From Pedobacter terrae (GTDB taxonomy: Bacteria; Bacteroidota; Bacteroidia; Sphingobacteriales; Sphingobacteriaceae), in contig NZ_FNCH01000012.1 of the NCBI RefSeq assembly GCF_900100705.1, forward strand, positions 62,001 through 126,000: a DNA stretch of 64,000 nt, in the 5' to 3' direction. Below, piece after piece: positions 7,419-16,123 of the stretch (position 1 is its first letter; each line of letters begins with the position of its first letter). The position numbers and the translations under genes are program-made. The notes beneath the pieces are model-generated. The model did not search any database, was not told the origin of the DNA, and worked only from the letters and a program-made list of their open reading frames with translations.

Positions 7419-9935
7419 ATGAATAAAAATTTTAAGGTACTTGCCTTGGCAGGTATCCTGGTATTTGGTGCAGCCGGAACAGGTTCGGTATATGCCCAGA
7501 AAAAATCAAAAACAACCAAAGGAACTACTCCAACAACGCCTGCCGCAGCCCCGGCAGCAGCACAGAAAAAAGAAGGTATTAAACCATTTTCTGAAGTAAT
7601 AACAGCAAAGGCAAGAACAACAAATGGTTTATTTAAAACACACAAAGTAGACGATAAATGGTATTTTGAAATACCAGATTCGATGATCAATCGCGAAATG
7701 CTTGTAGTTACCCGTTTGGCAAAGGCGCCTGTAGGTGTAAAAGTAGGGAACCAACAATATGGTGGTGAAGAATTAAATGAACAAGTTTGGAAATGGGAGC
7801 GTAGGGGAAAACAGGTTTACATCCGCGTACCAAGCTATTCAACCAGAGCAGATGCGAACAGCGATATGTACGAATCGGTGCAAAACTCTAATCTTGCTCA
7901 GATCTTAGCCAGCTTTGAGATTAAAGCCTACAATAAAGATACTTCCGGCGTTGTAATTGATGTTACCGATTTTTATAATGGTGATATTATGGCCATTGGT
8001 GCTACTGATCAGATCCGTAAGGCTTATAAAGTAACCATGTACGATGCTACACGCTCTTATATCGATACGATAAAAACTTTTCCGATTAATGTTGAAGTAA
8101 AAACAGCGAAAACATACCGTGCGGCAGAATCTCCAACAGATAGCAGCAACGGAGCTGTTACTTTCGAGTTTAATACATCAATGTTGTTGTTGCCAAAAAT
8201 ACCTGTAAAAGCCAGGATAATGGATAGCAGAGTTGGCTTTTTTGGTCAGTCACAAATTGATTATGGAAGCAACGCACAAAAGGCAGAGCGTACCGCTTAC
8301 ATTCACCGCTGGAATTTGGTTCCGAAAGATACAAATGCCTATAAACGTGGCGAATTAGTAGAACCGGTAAAGCCTATTGTAATTTATATCGATCCTGCAA
8401 CCCCAAAAAAATGGGTGCCGTTTTTGATTCAGGGGATTAACGATTGGCAGGTGGCATTCGAAGCGGCTGGTTTCAAAAATGCCATTATCGGTAAAGAAGC
8501 ACCGACGCCGCAACAAGATCCTCAGTTTAGTGTAGAAGACTCGAGATATTCAGTGGTTCGTTATTTTGCCTCAGATATTGCAAATGCCTATGGTCCGCAT
8601 GTTAGCGATCCGCGCACTGGTCAGATTTTAGAAACGCATATCGGTTGGTACCATAATGTAATGAACCTGTTACGTAACTGGTATTTTGTGCAAACAGCAG
8701 CCATTAATCCTGATGTGCGTAAAGCACAATTTACCGATGCACAGATGGGCGAGTTGATCCGTTTTGTTTCATCACATGAAATTGGTCATACTTTAGGTTT
8801 GCCCCATAACTTTGGCTCAAGCTATGCTTATCCAGTTGATTCGTTACGTTCAAAAACGTTTACGGATAAACATGGTACCGCGCCATCAATTATGGATTAT
8901 GCACGTTTTAACTACATTGCTCAACCTGGAGATGGTGTAACCAAACTTCACCCTCAAATTGGAGAATACGATAAATGGGCAGTGAAATGGGGCTATTCCT
9001 GGATTCCTGGAAACAAAACTGCAGAACAGGAAAAAGAAATTTTAGACCAGTGGACCTTAAAAAATGCTGGTAATCCTTTATATTTCTACGGCCGCCAGGG
9101 AACTTCACTGGATCCCCGTTTGCAGAGCGAAGATTTGGGCGACAATGCCATGAAAGCGAGTACTTATGGTATTGCCAATTTAAAACGCATCCTTCCAAAC
9201 GTAGAAAAGTGGACTTATCAAAAAGGAAAAGATTATAGCGATTTAAAAGAAATTTACACTGAAATTGTTGGCCAGTTTAACCGTTACATGGGACATGTAG
9301 CTACAAACGTTGGTGGCTTAAGCGAAAATTTTAAAACCTACGATCAGAAGGGGCCTGTTTATGCTTATTTACCTAAAGCAAAACAAAGAGAAGCAGTTAC
9401 CTTTTTCAACAAACAATTATTTACCACACCACTTTGGTTAATCAGCAATGATCAATTAAATAAATTTGATAATGGCGTATTGTTAAACCGAATTAAAGGG
9501 GTTCAGACAAATACGCTGGGTAATTTGCTATCAGCATCCCGTATTGCACGCTTGCTGGATAACGAAACTAAAAACGGAACGGCAAAAGCATATACCTTGC
9601 CTGAATTATTTACCGACTTAAGATCATCGGTTTTTGTTGCAGGAAGGGCAGATGCATTTAAACGTAATTTACAACGTGCTTACGTAGATCGTTTGGAGAA
9701 TTTAATGACGAAAGAAAACGAACTTCCGGTAGGTTTCCCGGTAGATTATGCCGCAAGTTATGGTTTAACACCGATCAATGTTGGCTTATCTGATATCAGA
9801 CCATTGGTTAGGGCAGAGCTCAAAACTTTATTGGCTACTACAAAAGCCAGGGCAGCTGCTGGCGATGCCATTACCAAAGCACATTATGAAGATTTAAATA
9901 TCAGAATTAAAGATATTTTAAATCCGAAGAAATAA
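7419..9935 (+). CDS. large secreted zinc-dependent metalloprotease (DUF5117/DUF4953 family)
   Basis: 838 residues with a signal peptide ending at YAQ|KKS (about residue 27), then a low-complexity Lys/Thr/Pro/Ala linker (28-50). The metzincin zinc motif HEIGHTLGLPHN is at His453-His457-His463 with catalytic Glu454, and a downstream PSIMDYARF supplies the Met-turn. The N-terminal half matches the DUF5117/5118 layout and the centre and C-terminus match DUF4953, as in other Bacteroidota proteins of this length. It is probably periplasmic or outer-membrane associated; the substrate is unknown. It forms a single-gene unit closed by a strong terminator at 9993-10037. Confidence 0.9.
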   Translation: MNKNFKVLALAGILVFGAAGTGSVYAQKKSKTTKGTTPTTPAAAPAAAQKKEGIKPFSEVITAKARTTNGLFKTHKVDDKWYFEIPDSMINREMLVVTRLAKAPVGVKVGNQQYGGEELNEQVWKWERRGKQVYIRVPSYSTRADANSDMYESVQNSNLAQILASFEIKAYNKDTSGVVIDVTDFYNGDIMAIGATDQIRKAYKVTMYDATRSYIDTIKTFPINVEVKTAKTYRAAESPTDSSNGAVTFEFNTSMLLLPKIPVKARIMDSRVGFFGQSQIDYGSNAQKAERTAYIHRWNLVPKDTNAYKRGELVEPVKPIVIYIDPATPKKWVPFLIQGINDWQVAFEAAGFKNAIIGKEAPTPQQDPQFSVEDSRYSVVRYFASDIANAYGPHVSDPRTGQILETHIGWYHNVMNLLRNWYFVQTAAINPDVRKAQFTDAQMGELIRFVSSHEIGHTLGLPHNFGSSYAYPVDSLRSKTFTDKHGTAPSIMDYARFNYIAQPGDGVTKLHPQIGEYDKWAVKWGYSWIPGNKTAEQEKEILDQWTLKNAGNPLYFYGRQGTSLDPRLQSEDLGDNAMKASTYGIANLKRILPNVEKWTYQKGKDYSDLKEIYTEIVGQFNRYMGHVATNVGGLSENFKTYDQKGPVYAYLPKAKQREAVTFFNKQLFTTPLWLISNDQLNKFDNGVLLNRIKGVQTNTLGNLLSASRIARLLDNETKNGTAKAYTLPELFTDLRSSVFVAGRADAFKRNLQRAYVDRLENLMTKENELPVGFPVDYAASYGLTPINVGLSDIRPLVRAELKTLLATTKARAAAGDAITKAHYEDLNIRIKDILNPKK

Positions 9936-9992
9936 ACGATAGAATTAGAAAATGATTGAATAGCGATGCGCTTATTTAATCATTGAAAATTT

Positions 9993-10037
9993 AAAAAAAG
10001 CGGAGCGATCATTAAATTGATCGCTCCGCTTTTTTTA
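9993..10037 (+). terminator. intrinsic terminator after the metalloprotease gene
   Basis: AGCGGAGCGATCA pairs perfectly with TGATCGCTCCGCT around a 6-nt loop (TTAAAT) and is flanked by A- and T-runs. This is the strongest hairpin terminator in the window and would work in both directions. Confidence 0.95.
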
Positions 10038-10069
10038 TGGGGTAAACCTTGCAGGTGTTTAATCAATGT

Positions 10070-10205
10070 TTGTCATCTCGACTGCCGTGCAACAGAATGC
10101 CCGCCCGTACAGGCGGGGTGAGACCTATCATATCAGATTGAGTTCTACATGATATGACGTGGTTCCTGGCTTCACGACACATCGATCGAAATCGCGAATT
10201 CTATT
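10070..10205. repeat. composite palindromic intergenic repeat
   Basis: The gene-free stretch 9936-10271 holds the terminator above and then this element. It starts with GTCATCTCGACTG, contains CCCGCC-CGTACA-GGCGGG and the pair TCATATCA/TGATATGA, and ends near GATCGAAATCGCG. It is a diverged member of the GTCATTTCGAC palindrome family also found at 13058, 43167 and 49147. No coding potential is seen. Confidence 0.65.
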
Positions 10206-10271
10206 GTATAATTCTTGATGCTTTAACCTAAACAACATAACCATTTTTTAATTTTATGGCAAAATAAGGTT

Positions 10272-11147
10272 ATGCTTAAAAAACTATTTTTTCCCCTTGC
10301 ATTATTTATCTTTAGTTTTTCAGCCTTTGGCCAAAACGCCGACTCTATTGTCGTTGTAAAAGCTAAATGGCACAAAAACAGAGTTGCCCGGCAGGTGGTT
10401 TTATTCCGGCATCACTTTGATCAGAAAAATCTTTTTGCGGCAAACCAAAATATTTCTTTTTTAGAAATAAAAAATACTGGTCGCAGGGCCGTTTTTGCTA
10501 TCGGAGCAGAAGAAAAAGAATTGCTTAAAACGAGTAATTTTGGATTACGGGATACGGCAATTGCAGCGATAAATGGTAATTTTTTCGACGTAAAAAACGG
10601 AGGTGCAGTAGATTTTGTTCATGTTAACGGGAAAACCATCAATACGAACCGCCTGGATAAGAATGGCAATAGAGCCAGACACCAGGAAGCAGCGGTTGTA
10701 ATTGAAAACGGAAAAATTTCAATAAAAAAGTGGGATGGAACAAGGGATTGGGAAACCAAACTGACCGCTCAAAATGTGATGTTAAACGGGCCTTTGTTAA
10801 CTTTAAATCACATTGATGAAACGTTAGATACGACCAGTTTTAGTCGCTTACGCCATCCACGTACCTGCCTGGGTATAAAGCCAAATGGAAGGGTGATTTT
10901 GCTGGCTGTTGATGGAAGAAATGAAAACGCTGCAGGCATGAGTTTGTTCGAGCTAACCAAATTAATGCAGTGGTTAGGCTGTACCAGTGCCATAAATTTT
11001 GATGGTGGTGGCTCTACCACCTTATGGGTAAACGGGATGCCTGATCATGGCGTTGTAAACTATCCAGCTGATAATAAAAAGTGGGATCATGAAGGGCAAC
11101 GTAAGGTTGCCAATGTTATCTTAGTGAAAAAACAAGTTAGGAAATAA
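10272..11147 (+). CDS. secreted phosphodiester glycosidase family protein (NAGPA/DUF2233 domain)
   Basis: 291 residues with a signal peptide (1-20, SAFG|QNA). The NAGPA-like fold is recognised from AINGNFFD, the HPRTCLGI segment, LAVDGRN and the hallmark NFDGGGSTTLW near the C-terminus. The family includes the human uncovering enzyme, which removes GlcNAc from phosphodiesters, and bacterial exopolysaccharide-associated proteins. The bacterial substrate is not predictable here. It is a single gene with 73 nt before the next co-directional lipoprotein gene. Confidence 0.88.
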   Translation: MLKKLFFPLALFIFSFSAFGQNADSIVVVKAKWHKNRVARQVVLFRHHFDQKNLFAANQNISFLEIKNTGRRAVFAIGAEEKELLKTSNFGLRDTAIAAINGNFFDVKNGGAVDFVHVNGKTINTNRLDKNGNRARHQEAAVVIENGKISIKKWDGTRDWETKLTAQNVMLNGPLLTLNHIDETLDTTSFSRLRHPRTCLGIKPNGRVILLAVDGRNENAAGMSLFELTKLMQWLGCTSAINFDGGGSTTLWVNGMPDHGVVNYPADNKKWDHEGQRKVANVILVKKQVRK

Positions 11148-11220
11148 ACACGCATCACCTTTAACAACCTTGTTTGCCTCTGGTTAAAAAAACTTATTTT
11201 AGCCCAATATTTTTGTTGAA

Positions 11221-12147
11221 ATGATTAAAAACACCATTTACCTTGTCTTTTTCGTACTGATGCTTTCTGCCTGTAATTATGGTGCTAAAACCAGCAATCC
11301 AACGTTAAGGGATTTTACTTTTGAACCTGTAAAAGGTATCCGCTATGTTGAAGTGAAGCGACGGTTTAAAGATGGCTATTCTTTTAATAGGGATGGTTTT
11401 ATGCAAAAACCATCATGGATTATCGAAGTAGTTAAAGAAGACACCATGGCTGCCTGGAGCCCTCAGAAAAACAGGATGCAGAATTTTTACCTGCAATACG
11501 ACCATGGCAATGTATATAATTTCGCGGCCGAATTTTTTAAGGTAAAACACATCAGTAAAGATAGTTTGGTTTTTCAAAGGATCCAGGTTGACGGAAAGGT
11601 GATTGCTGCGGATGTTCGTTCGGATGTAAACATGACCTTTTACGCACAGGATTATATTAAAAATAAATTAAAAGCAAGAGCCGAAGAGCTGCAAAAACCA
11701 ACCAAAGCCGACACTGCTTTTATCGAGAAACGTTCTGCTCAGGTTAACGCCAATAGCGATAGTGCTTTTGCTGCCATAAACCCGGTTCAATTTATCCCTA
11801 AAAGCAAAATTGCAAAGGTTGAAAAAATCAGTACGGTAGACCGGACGAATAACAGAACTGAGGCTTACGATTACATGTTTCCGCAGTATATTATCCGGAT
11901 AGGCCGTGCTTATAAAGATTTTGCTTACCAGGTTGCCGCCGTTGTTGATTTTCAGGGAGGGATACATGTAAAAACCGTTTATAATATACTTCCAGAAAAT
12001 GCCGAAGCCAAAAAAAAGGTAGCCCAGGGAATAGCCGATATCTATGTTAGAAACCTTTTTGATGTAGCTCCGGGAACAACGTTAGGGATTCCGCATAATA
12101 GCGAAATTACTTTAACAATGATTGGGAAAGCAAATAAAAAGCCTTAG
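11221..12147 (+). CDS. lipoprotein of unknown function
   Basis: 308 residues. The lipobox LSAC (Cys18) predicts an outer- or inner-membrane lipoprotein. I recognise no domain. The chain is mixed alpha/beta, with a Lys/Ala-rich helical stretch around 145-185. TATTTTTG at 11208-11215 fits the -7 promoter box but lies only 6 nt before the ATG, which would make the transcript nearly leaderless, and no TTG element is at the right distance. Paralogues are not visible in the window. Confidence 0.75.
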   Translation: MIKNTIYLVFFVLMLSACNYGAKTSNPTLRDFTFEPVKGIRYVEVKRRFKDGYSFNRDGFMQKPSWIIEVVKEDTMAAWSPQKNRMQNFYLQYDHGNVYNFAAEFFKVKHISKDSLVFQRIQVDGKVIAADVRSDVNMTFYAQDYIKNKLKARAEELQKPTKADTAFIEKRSAQVNANSDSAFAAINPVQFIPKSKIAKVEKISTVDRTNNRTEAYDYMFPQYIIRIGRAYKDFAYQVAAVVDFQGGIHVKTVYNILPENAEAKKKVAQGIADIYVRNLFDVAPGTTLGIPHNSEITLTMIGKANKKP

Positions 12148-12251
12148 TAATCTGTTGTTTACAAAATCTTAACGTTAAAAAATGTTAAAATTTTATTTTA
12201 ATTCTAAAAATTAAAACTTACCTTGCATACTTAATTTTAATATTTAATACA

Positions 12252-12443
12252 ATGCAAGAAGGCACAGTAAAATTCTTCAATGTAACTAAAGGTTTTGGCT
12301 TTATCATCCCTGCGAATGGCGATAGCGAAATTTTTGTTCATTCAACAGGTCTTATCGACGAAATCCGTGAAAACGACAAAGTTCAGTACGAAGTTGCTAA
12401 CGGTAAAAAAGGCTTAAATGCCGTTAATGTGAAAGTAATTTAA
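12252..12443 (+). CDS. cold-shock domain protein (CspA family)
   Basis: A 63-residue single OB-fold protein that binds single-stranded RNA or DNA. RNP1 is KGFGFI (residues 13-18) and RNP2 is IFVHS (27-31). The family acts as an RNA chaperone that melts transcripts, often under cold or growth-transition stress. The 104-nt leader upstream is very AT-rich, with several TTAAAA runs, as expected for a regulated cold-shock leader, although no conserved cold box is evident. A hairpin terminator follows at 12466-12497. Confidence 0.95.
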   Translation: MQEGTVKFFNVTKGFGFIIPANGDSEIFVHSTGLIDEIRENDKVQYEVANGKKGLNAVNVKVI

Positions 12444-12465
12444 TTTATTTATCATATTTAAACAT

Positions 12466-12497
12466 GAGGCTGCTTTCTTGCGATGGCGGCCTTTTTT
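12466..12497 (+). terminator. intrinsic terminator after the cold-shock gene
   Basis: GAGGCTGC (12466-12473) pairs with GCGGCCTT (12486-12493) allowing G-U pairs, with a 12-nt loop and a following T-run. It lies before the ATG chosen for the hydrolase gene (12525), which argues against the earlier in-frame start at 12483. Confidence 0.75.
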
Positions 12498-12524
12498 ATT
12501 TCATCTGGATTCTTAAAGCCACTT

Positions 12525-13052
12525 ATGAGCTATTACTTTATTATTCCTGGTTTGGGTAATTCAGGCCCGGATCATTGGCAAACACATTTCGAAAAATCAG
12601 GAGATCATTTTATCCGCATCAATCAACTGGAGTGGGATAAACCCGCCAGTAAAGATTGGATTGAAATGATTGAACAAAACCTTTTTGGCTATGATCTTGC
12701 CGATGTAATTTTAATTGGTCACAGTTTAGGCTGTACCGCCATTGCAAATTGGGCAAAAGAATACCAAAAGAAAATAAAAGGTGCATTGCTGGTTGCGCCC
12801 AGCGATTTGGAAGCACCACATTATACTTTTGAAACAATTGGTTTTGATCAGGTTCCCTTAGATAAAATCAACTTTAAAAGCATTGTTGTAGCCAGTTCAA
12901 ACGATGAATGGGTAACGCTAGAAAGGGCCAGGTTTTTTGCTGAAAATTGGGGCAGTGAATTCATTAATATCGGTAATGCCGGACATATTAATGCAGCTTC
13001 AGGATTCGGAGAGTGGCCAAATGGATTGGAGATTTTGAAAAAACTGGGTTAA
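12525..13052 (+). CDS. RBBP9/YdeN-type alpha/beta hydrolase
   Basis: Serine hydrolase of the small RBBP9 group, 175 residues from the ATG at 12525, which opens with the typical YYFIIPGLGNSGPDHWQ. The nucleophile elbow GHSLG has Ser67. The acid is probably Asp in SSNDEWV and the base His in NAGHIN. A reading frame extends back to 12483, but that region contains the cold-shock terminator. Substrates of bacterial members are mostly unknown small esters or amides. It converges on the anti-sigma gene through a palindromic repeat. Confidence 0.85.
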   Translation: MSYYFIIPGLGNSGPDHWQTHFEKSGDHFIRINQLEWDKPASKDWIEMIEQNLFGYDLADVILIGHSLGCTAIANWAKEYQKKIKGALLVAPSDLEAPHYTFETIGFDQVPLDKINFKSIVVASSNDEWVTLERARFFAENWGSEFINIGNAGHINAASGFGEWPNGLEILKKLG

Positions 13053-13057
13053 ATAAA

Positions 13058-13130
13058 TCGTCATTTCGACCCGTAGTGCCTGCCTGTACAGGCGGGCGGG
13101 CATTTCGTTGCACTCCAGTCGAAATGACGA
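13058..13130. repeat. long palindromic repeat at convergent gene ends
   Basis: The outer arms TCGTCATTTCGAC (13058-13070) and GTCGAAATGACGA (13118-13130) are perfect inverted copies. Inside lies the palindrome GCCTGTACAGGC (13082-13093) with GCGGGC extensions. This is the commonest intergenic palindrome type in Bacteroidota genomes. Lying between convergent stops (13052 and 13143), it may terminate both transcripts. Confidence 0.8.
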
Positions 13131-13142
13131 TCCAGCACCAAA

Positions 13143-13622
13143 TTAATGCTCTTTATTTATTCTTTTCCTTAAAAACTGATCAAGGAATACCAGTCCGATC
13201 ACCAGATCGAAAAATAAGAAGCTATACAGTACAGTAGGTGTAATATACCGATCCAAATTAAAGTTAAAATTAAAATCCAATTTAGGCATGCTGAGGTTCG
13301 AGCTGTAGATTGAATAGCCAAATAAGAACAAGAGGGAAACAATAAAAAAGCCGCCAATTGCGTAAATAATCTTTTTATCCACCTTGGTTTTCATCGCAAC
13401 CGGGGCAGGCGCCAAGGCAATACTTTCCATCACATTTCTGGTAAAAGACATGGATGGCTCATCAAGATCGAGCGCACTAAATGCTGAATTAAGCTTTAAT
13501 AGCTCCTCGTACTGTACCTTAATTCTGGCATCAGATTTAATTTTTTCTTCAATGGCTTTTTTTGAAAATTCATCCAGATCCCCATCAATATATTCCCAAA
13601 GCTGTTGTTCTATAGTGTTCAT
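13143..13622 (-). CDS. probable anti-sigma factor (membrane)
   Basis: 159 residues. Residues 1-80 are cytoplasmic and start with EQQLWEYIDGDLDE, the usual opening of anti-sigma N-termini, with no HXXXCXXC zinc motif. Two hydrophobic segments (about 86-108 and 128-150) anchor it in the inner membrane. Its start overlaps the sigma gene by 4 nt, the standard arrangement for an ECF sigma with its inhibitor. The inducing signal is unknown. Confidence 0.75.
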   Translation of the reverse strand: MNTIEQQLWEYIDGDLDEFSKKAIEEKIKSDARIKVQYEELLKLNSAFSALDLDEPSMSFTRNVMESIALAPAPVAMKTKVDKKIIYAIGGFFIVSLLFLFGYSIYSSNLSMPKLDFNFNFNLDRYITPTVLYSFLFFDLVIGLVFLDQFLRKRINKEH

Positions 13623-14200
13623 AGTAACTCCTTTACTTCATCTTTTAACAAATATTGTAATTTTTCTTTAAGTCTTTGCCTGGCTCTATGCAACTTTACT
13701 TTTATGGTGTTAGGCGCCATGTGCAATGTCTCACCAATTTCTTCCAAACTCTGTTCGCCCTTATAAAATAAGGTAATAATAGCCGCATCATCAGGTAAGA
13801 GCTGGGTAATAGCCATATTTAAAAAAGCATGACTATCTTGTTTTTCGTATCCACTCGCATTAAAAGCAGAGGTCTGATTTTCAAGTTGCAAAACCGTATC
13901 TTCATCATGTATAGAAGTGGTATCTAAACGTTTTTTTCTTAAAAATGTCATGGACGTAGTGTAGGTGATCGTATAAAGCCAGGTGCTAAATTTAGCTGTT
14001 TGTTTAAAGGTACCCAATGCTTTATATGCTTTTACAAAACAATCCTGCGCAATTTCCTCGGCATCTTCCCTGTTTTTCGAAAACCTTAAAGCAAGTGTAA
14101 ATACAAATCGCTGATGGCGTTTCACCAATAAAGCATACTGATCGGTTTCACCGTTCAATACTTTTTGGATCAGCGCTAAATCTGTAATTTTTTGCTCCAT
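13619..14200 (-). CDS. ECF RNA polymerase sigma factor
   Basis: 193 residues with sigma region 2 (RFSKNREDAEEIAQDCFVKAY, WLYTITYT) and region 4 (LPDDAAIITLFYKGEQSLEEIGETL, then a recognition helix ending NTIKVKLHRARQRLKEKL). It directs transcription of a small regulon when released by the overlapping anti-sigma gene. A parS-like palindrome lies 31 nt upstream of its start, between this gene and repeat copy A. Confidence 0.93.
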   Translation of the reverse strand: MEQKITDLALIQKVLNGETDQYALLVKRHQRFVFTLALRFSKNREDAEEIAQDCFVKAYKALGTFKQTAKFSTWLYTITYTTSMTFLRKKRLDTTSIHDEDTVLQLENQTSAFNASGYEKQDSHAFLNMAITQLLPDDAAIITLFYKGEQSLEEIGETLHMAPNTIKVKLHRARQRLKEKLQYLLKDEVKELL

Positions 14201-14231
14201 GTTTAGCTTAGGACTACATCATGGATGAGTA

Positions 14232-14247
14232 GGTTACACGTGAAACC
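14232..14247. other. parS-like palindrome (putative ParB-binding site)
   Basis: GGTTACACGTGAAACC contains GTTACACGTGAAAC, an exact fit to the inner 14 positions of the widely conserved chromosomal parS consensus TGTTNCACGTGAAACA; only the two outermost bases differ. It lies between genes. ParB would nucleate here for chromosome segregation if the site is functional. No parAB genes are in the window. Confidence 0.55.
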
Positions 14248-14297
14248 TGATAAAATAGATTTTTTTGCCGTTCGCTATGCGCATAAGGCAATAGTCT

Positions 14298-14558
14298 GGT
14301 TTTTTGGAACGAAAGGACAGTTTTCATGGTGGGAGAGTAGTCCTGCTTTTGGCTTAATCTTTTTTTCCGTGGCAATCAGGTTTATAAACATCGTTTGTGC
14401 ACTTGAAAACCCAAAAAATGAAATACTGTTTTGGCCATTCAGCCCCGGATGAAACGGTACCCTGCAGGGCAGAGGAATCCCGATTCTTCGGGAAAGCGTA
14501 CGAGCGCAACACGGGAACTAACTTGGTGATCTGTACAGGCATTGTGCTCCCAAAGGAG
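14298..14558 (-). repeat. copy A of a dispersed ~250-290 bp intergenic repeat
   Basis: Read on the minus strand this begins near GGAGCACAATG and contains TACGCTTTCCCGAAGAATCG, CTGCAGGGTACCG, CCGGGGCTGAATGG and AGATTAAGCCAAAAGCAGG, and ends near GTTCCAAAAA. The same blocks in the same order occur at 47742-48034 (close match) and 34551-34818 (diverged). Short open frames inside it are conserved only because the DNA is, and carry no start or ribosome site of note. The remainder of 14201-14601 holds only the parS-like site. Confidence 0.75.
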
Positions 14559-14601
14559 AAACTGACCCATGTAATAGAAGATATATCTTTGTTTTGGAAG
14601 A

Positions 14602-14922
14602 TTAATGCGAAGCGAAAAATTTTAACCCGGCAATTGATCCAATAAGTGTGCAGATAAAAAATATCCGCCAAAAGGTTGCTGGTTCATTAAAATATAAAAT
14701 CCCTATAATTACCGTTCCAACCGCACCAATGCCTGTCCATACGGCATAGGCCGTTCCCATCGGTAAGGTTTGCGTGGCTTTGTTTAGCAATAGAAAACTT
14801 AAAATGATACAGGCAAAAAAAGCTATGCTCCATTTTATATTCGAAAAATTGTTCGATAATTTAAGGCAGGTAGTAAAGCCAACCTCAAAGAGGCCGGCAA
14901 TAATCAGGATAATCCAGTTCAT
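14602..14922 (-). CDS. sugE: SMR-family exporter, Gdx/SugE type
   Basis: 106-residue, four-helix small multidrug resistance protein working as an antiparallel dimer in the inner membrane. The opening MNWIILIIAGLFEVGF, with the essential Glu at about residue 13, and the block GTAYAVWTGIGAVG follow the SugE/Gdx subgroup more closely than EmrE. That subgroup exports guanidinium in exchange for protons. No guanidine riboswitch is recognisable upstream (69 nt to the Crp-like gene). It is co-directional with the Crp-like regulator gene, which may control it. Confidence 0.88.
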   Translation of the reverse strand: MNWIILIIAGLFEVGFTTCLKLSNNFSNIKWSIAFFACIILSFLLLNKATQTLPMGTAYAVWTGIGAVGTVIIGILYFNEPATFWRIFFICTLIGSIAGLKFFASH

Positions 14923-14991
14923 GATAAATGTATTTCTGCAAATTTAAGGCGCGTTTATCAGGCAACATTTTACAAATGTTAAAAAATCATT

Positions 14992-15558
14992 CTATTTATA
15001 TGCTCCCCTTATTCTGCTCAGCGTAACCTGCGTTACCCCCAGATAGGAAGCAATATGTTTTAAGGCTACCCTCTTAATCAGTTCAGGCGATTGTGCAGCA
15101 AATTCATGGTAACGTGCGGCTGCTCCTTTAAAAGCCCTATCTATCAATCTTCTTTCAGTGGCAATCAGTTCTTGTTCGGCAATTTTCCGGCCCCAGTTGG
15201 CTATTTCGAGGTTTTGTTGATAGAGTAGAAACAGATCGGTCAACTTAATCCTGGTCAGCGCACTGTTTGTTAAAAGTTCTATATTCTCATACCCAGGGCT
15301 ATTGTTAATGTAACTGTTGAACGAAAAAAGAACAGCACCACTTTCTCCAAACCAAAAGGTAATTTGTTGGTTTTCGCCATCAATATATGCCCGGGCAATG
15401 CCACTTTGAAGTATATAAAAATAAGGTTCTACTTTATCTGCATAAATAATTGTGGTTCCCTTTGGATATTGAACAAGCACCATGTAATGGCTTAGCTCAT
15501 GCCATGAATCATTACTTAAGGCGCTAAAAAGTGGTATATCTCTCAATTGTTCAATCAA
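14992..15558 (-). CDS. Crp/Fnr-family transcriptional regulator
   Basis: 188 residues. Residues 1-115 form a cyclic-nucleotide-binding-like beta barrel, and the C-terminal part carries a helix-turn-helix (HIASYLGVTQVTLSRIR). No Cys cluster for an iron-sulfur sensor is seen. The start codon is TTG at 15558; the next in-frame Met lies deep in the domain. TATTTTTG on the minus strand at 15583-15576 would be a -7 box giving a short leader. Many Bacteroidota paralogues of this size sit beside the transporter or enzyme they regulate, here the SMR gene. Confidence 0.88.
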   Translation of the reverse strand: MIEQLRDIPLFSALSNDSWHELSHYMVLVQYPKGTTIIYADKVEPYFYILQSGIARAYIDGENQQITFWFGESGAVLFSFNSYINNSPGYENIELLTNSALTRIKLTDLFLLYQQNLEIANWGRKIAEQELIATERRLIDRAFKGAAARYHEFAAQSPELIKRVALKHIASYLGVTQVTLSRIRGAYK

Positions 15559-15748
15559 AACAGGTGGGTTTATTACAAAAATAGAAATGTTTTTTAGCTT
15601 GCTTATTTAGGTCTTGTTTTTTTATAAAGATTTGCTCATTGAATATTTTTTAACCTAGGTGTAACCTGTTTGAAAAGCATGTAGTCATAATACACAGAAC
15701 ACGGTTCAATTAAGCATTAGCATATTAACACATTAAAAAATTATCATT

Positions 15749-16111
15749 ATGATCGGTATATTATTTCCCATCTCACTTTTTTTAGGCGGATTTGCCATGG
15801 TATTCGGAATCCGTTATTTATCAAACAAAGAGAAAATGGCCATGATTGAGCGAGGGATCAATCCTGGGGTTGGTAAATCGGCCCCAAAACCTTATTTGAG
15901 TTTAAAATTTGGTTTATTACTTGTAGGCTTGGGTATTGGTCTTCTTGTTGCCCTTTCTATAGTAAGAAGTATGTTTGGCGGCGAAATGACGCATGCGGAA
16001 ACTTCTCAGGCTGTAGCGGTTTATTTTGGCTGCCTGGGCGTTTTTGGTGGCTTAGGTTTGATTATTTCTTTCCTGGTGGAGAAGAAAGCGATGGAAAAAG
16101 ATAAGTTTTAA
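15749..16111 (+). CDS. small two-TM membrane protein (DUF6249-like)
   Basis: 120 residues with hydrophobic segments at about 3-22, 50-70 and 88-108. The conserved piece NKEKMAMIERGINPG after the first segment is typical of the DUF6249 family of Bacteroidota, where the genes often accompany ECF sigma factors. The function is unknown. It ends 12 nt before the serine hydrolase gene, so the two are probably co-transcribed. Confidence 0.75.
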   Translation: MIGILFPISLFLGGFAMVFGIRYLSNKEKMAMIERGINPGVGKSAPKPYLSLKFGLLLVGLGIGLLVALSIVRSMFGGEMTHAETSQAVAVYFGCLGVFGGLGLIISFLVEKKAMEKDKF

Positions 16112-16123
16112 TCGATTCTAAGC

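Noticed and set aside
12148..12251. Cold-shock leader as a known riboswitch or thermometer
   Set aside because: It is AT-rich with weak pairing potential, but I could not identify a cold box or a conserved fold.
14354..14671. Open frame on the minus strand with peptide similarity to a frame at 47774-47959
   Set aside because: The similarity comes from the underlying dispersed DNA repeat; the frames have different lengths and ends, overlap the SMR gene, and lack start signals.
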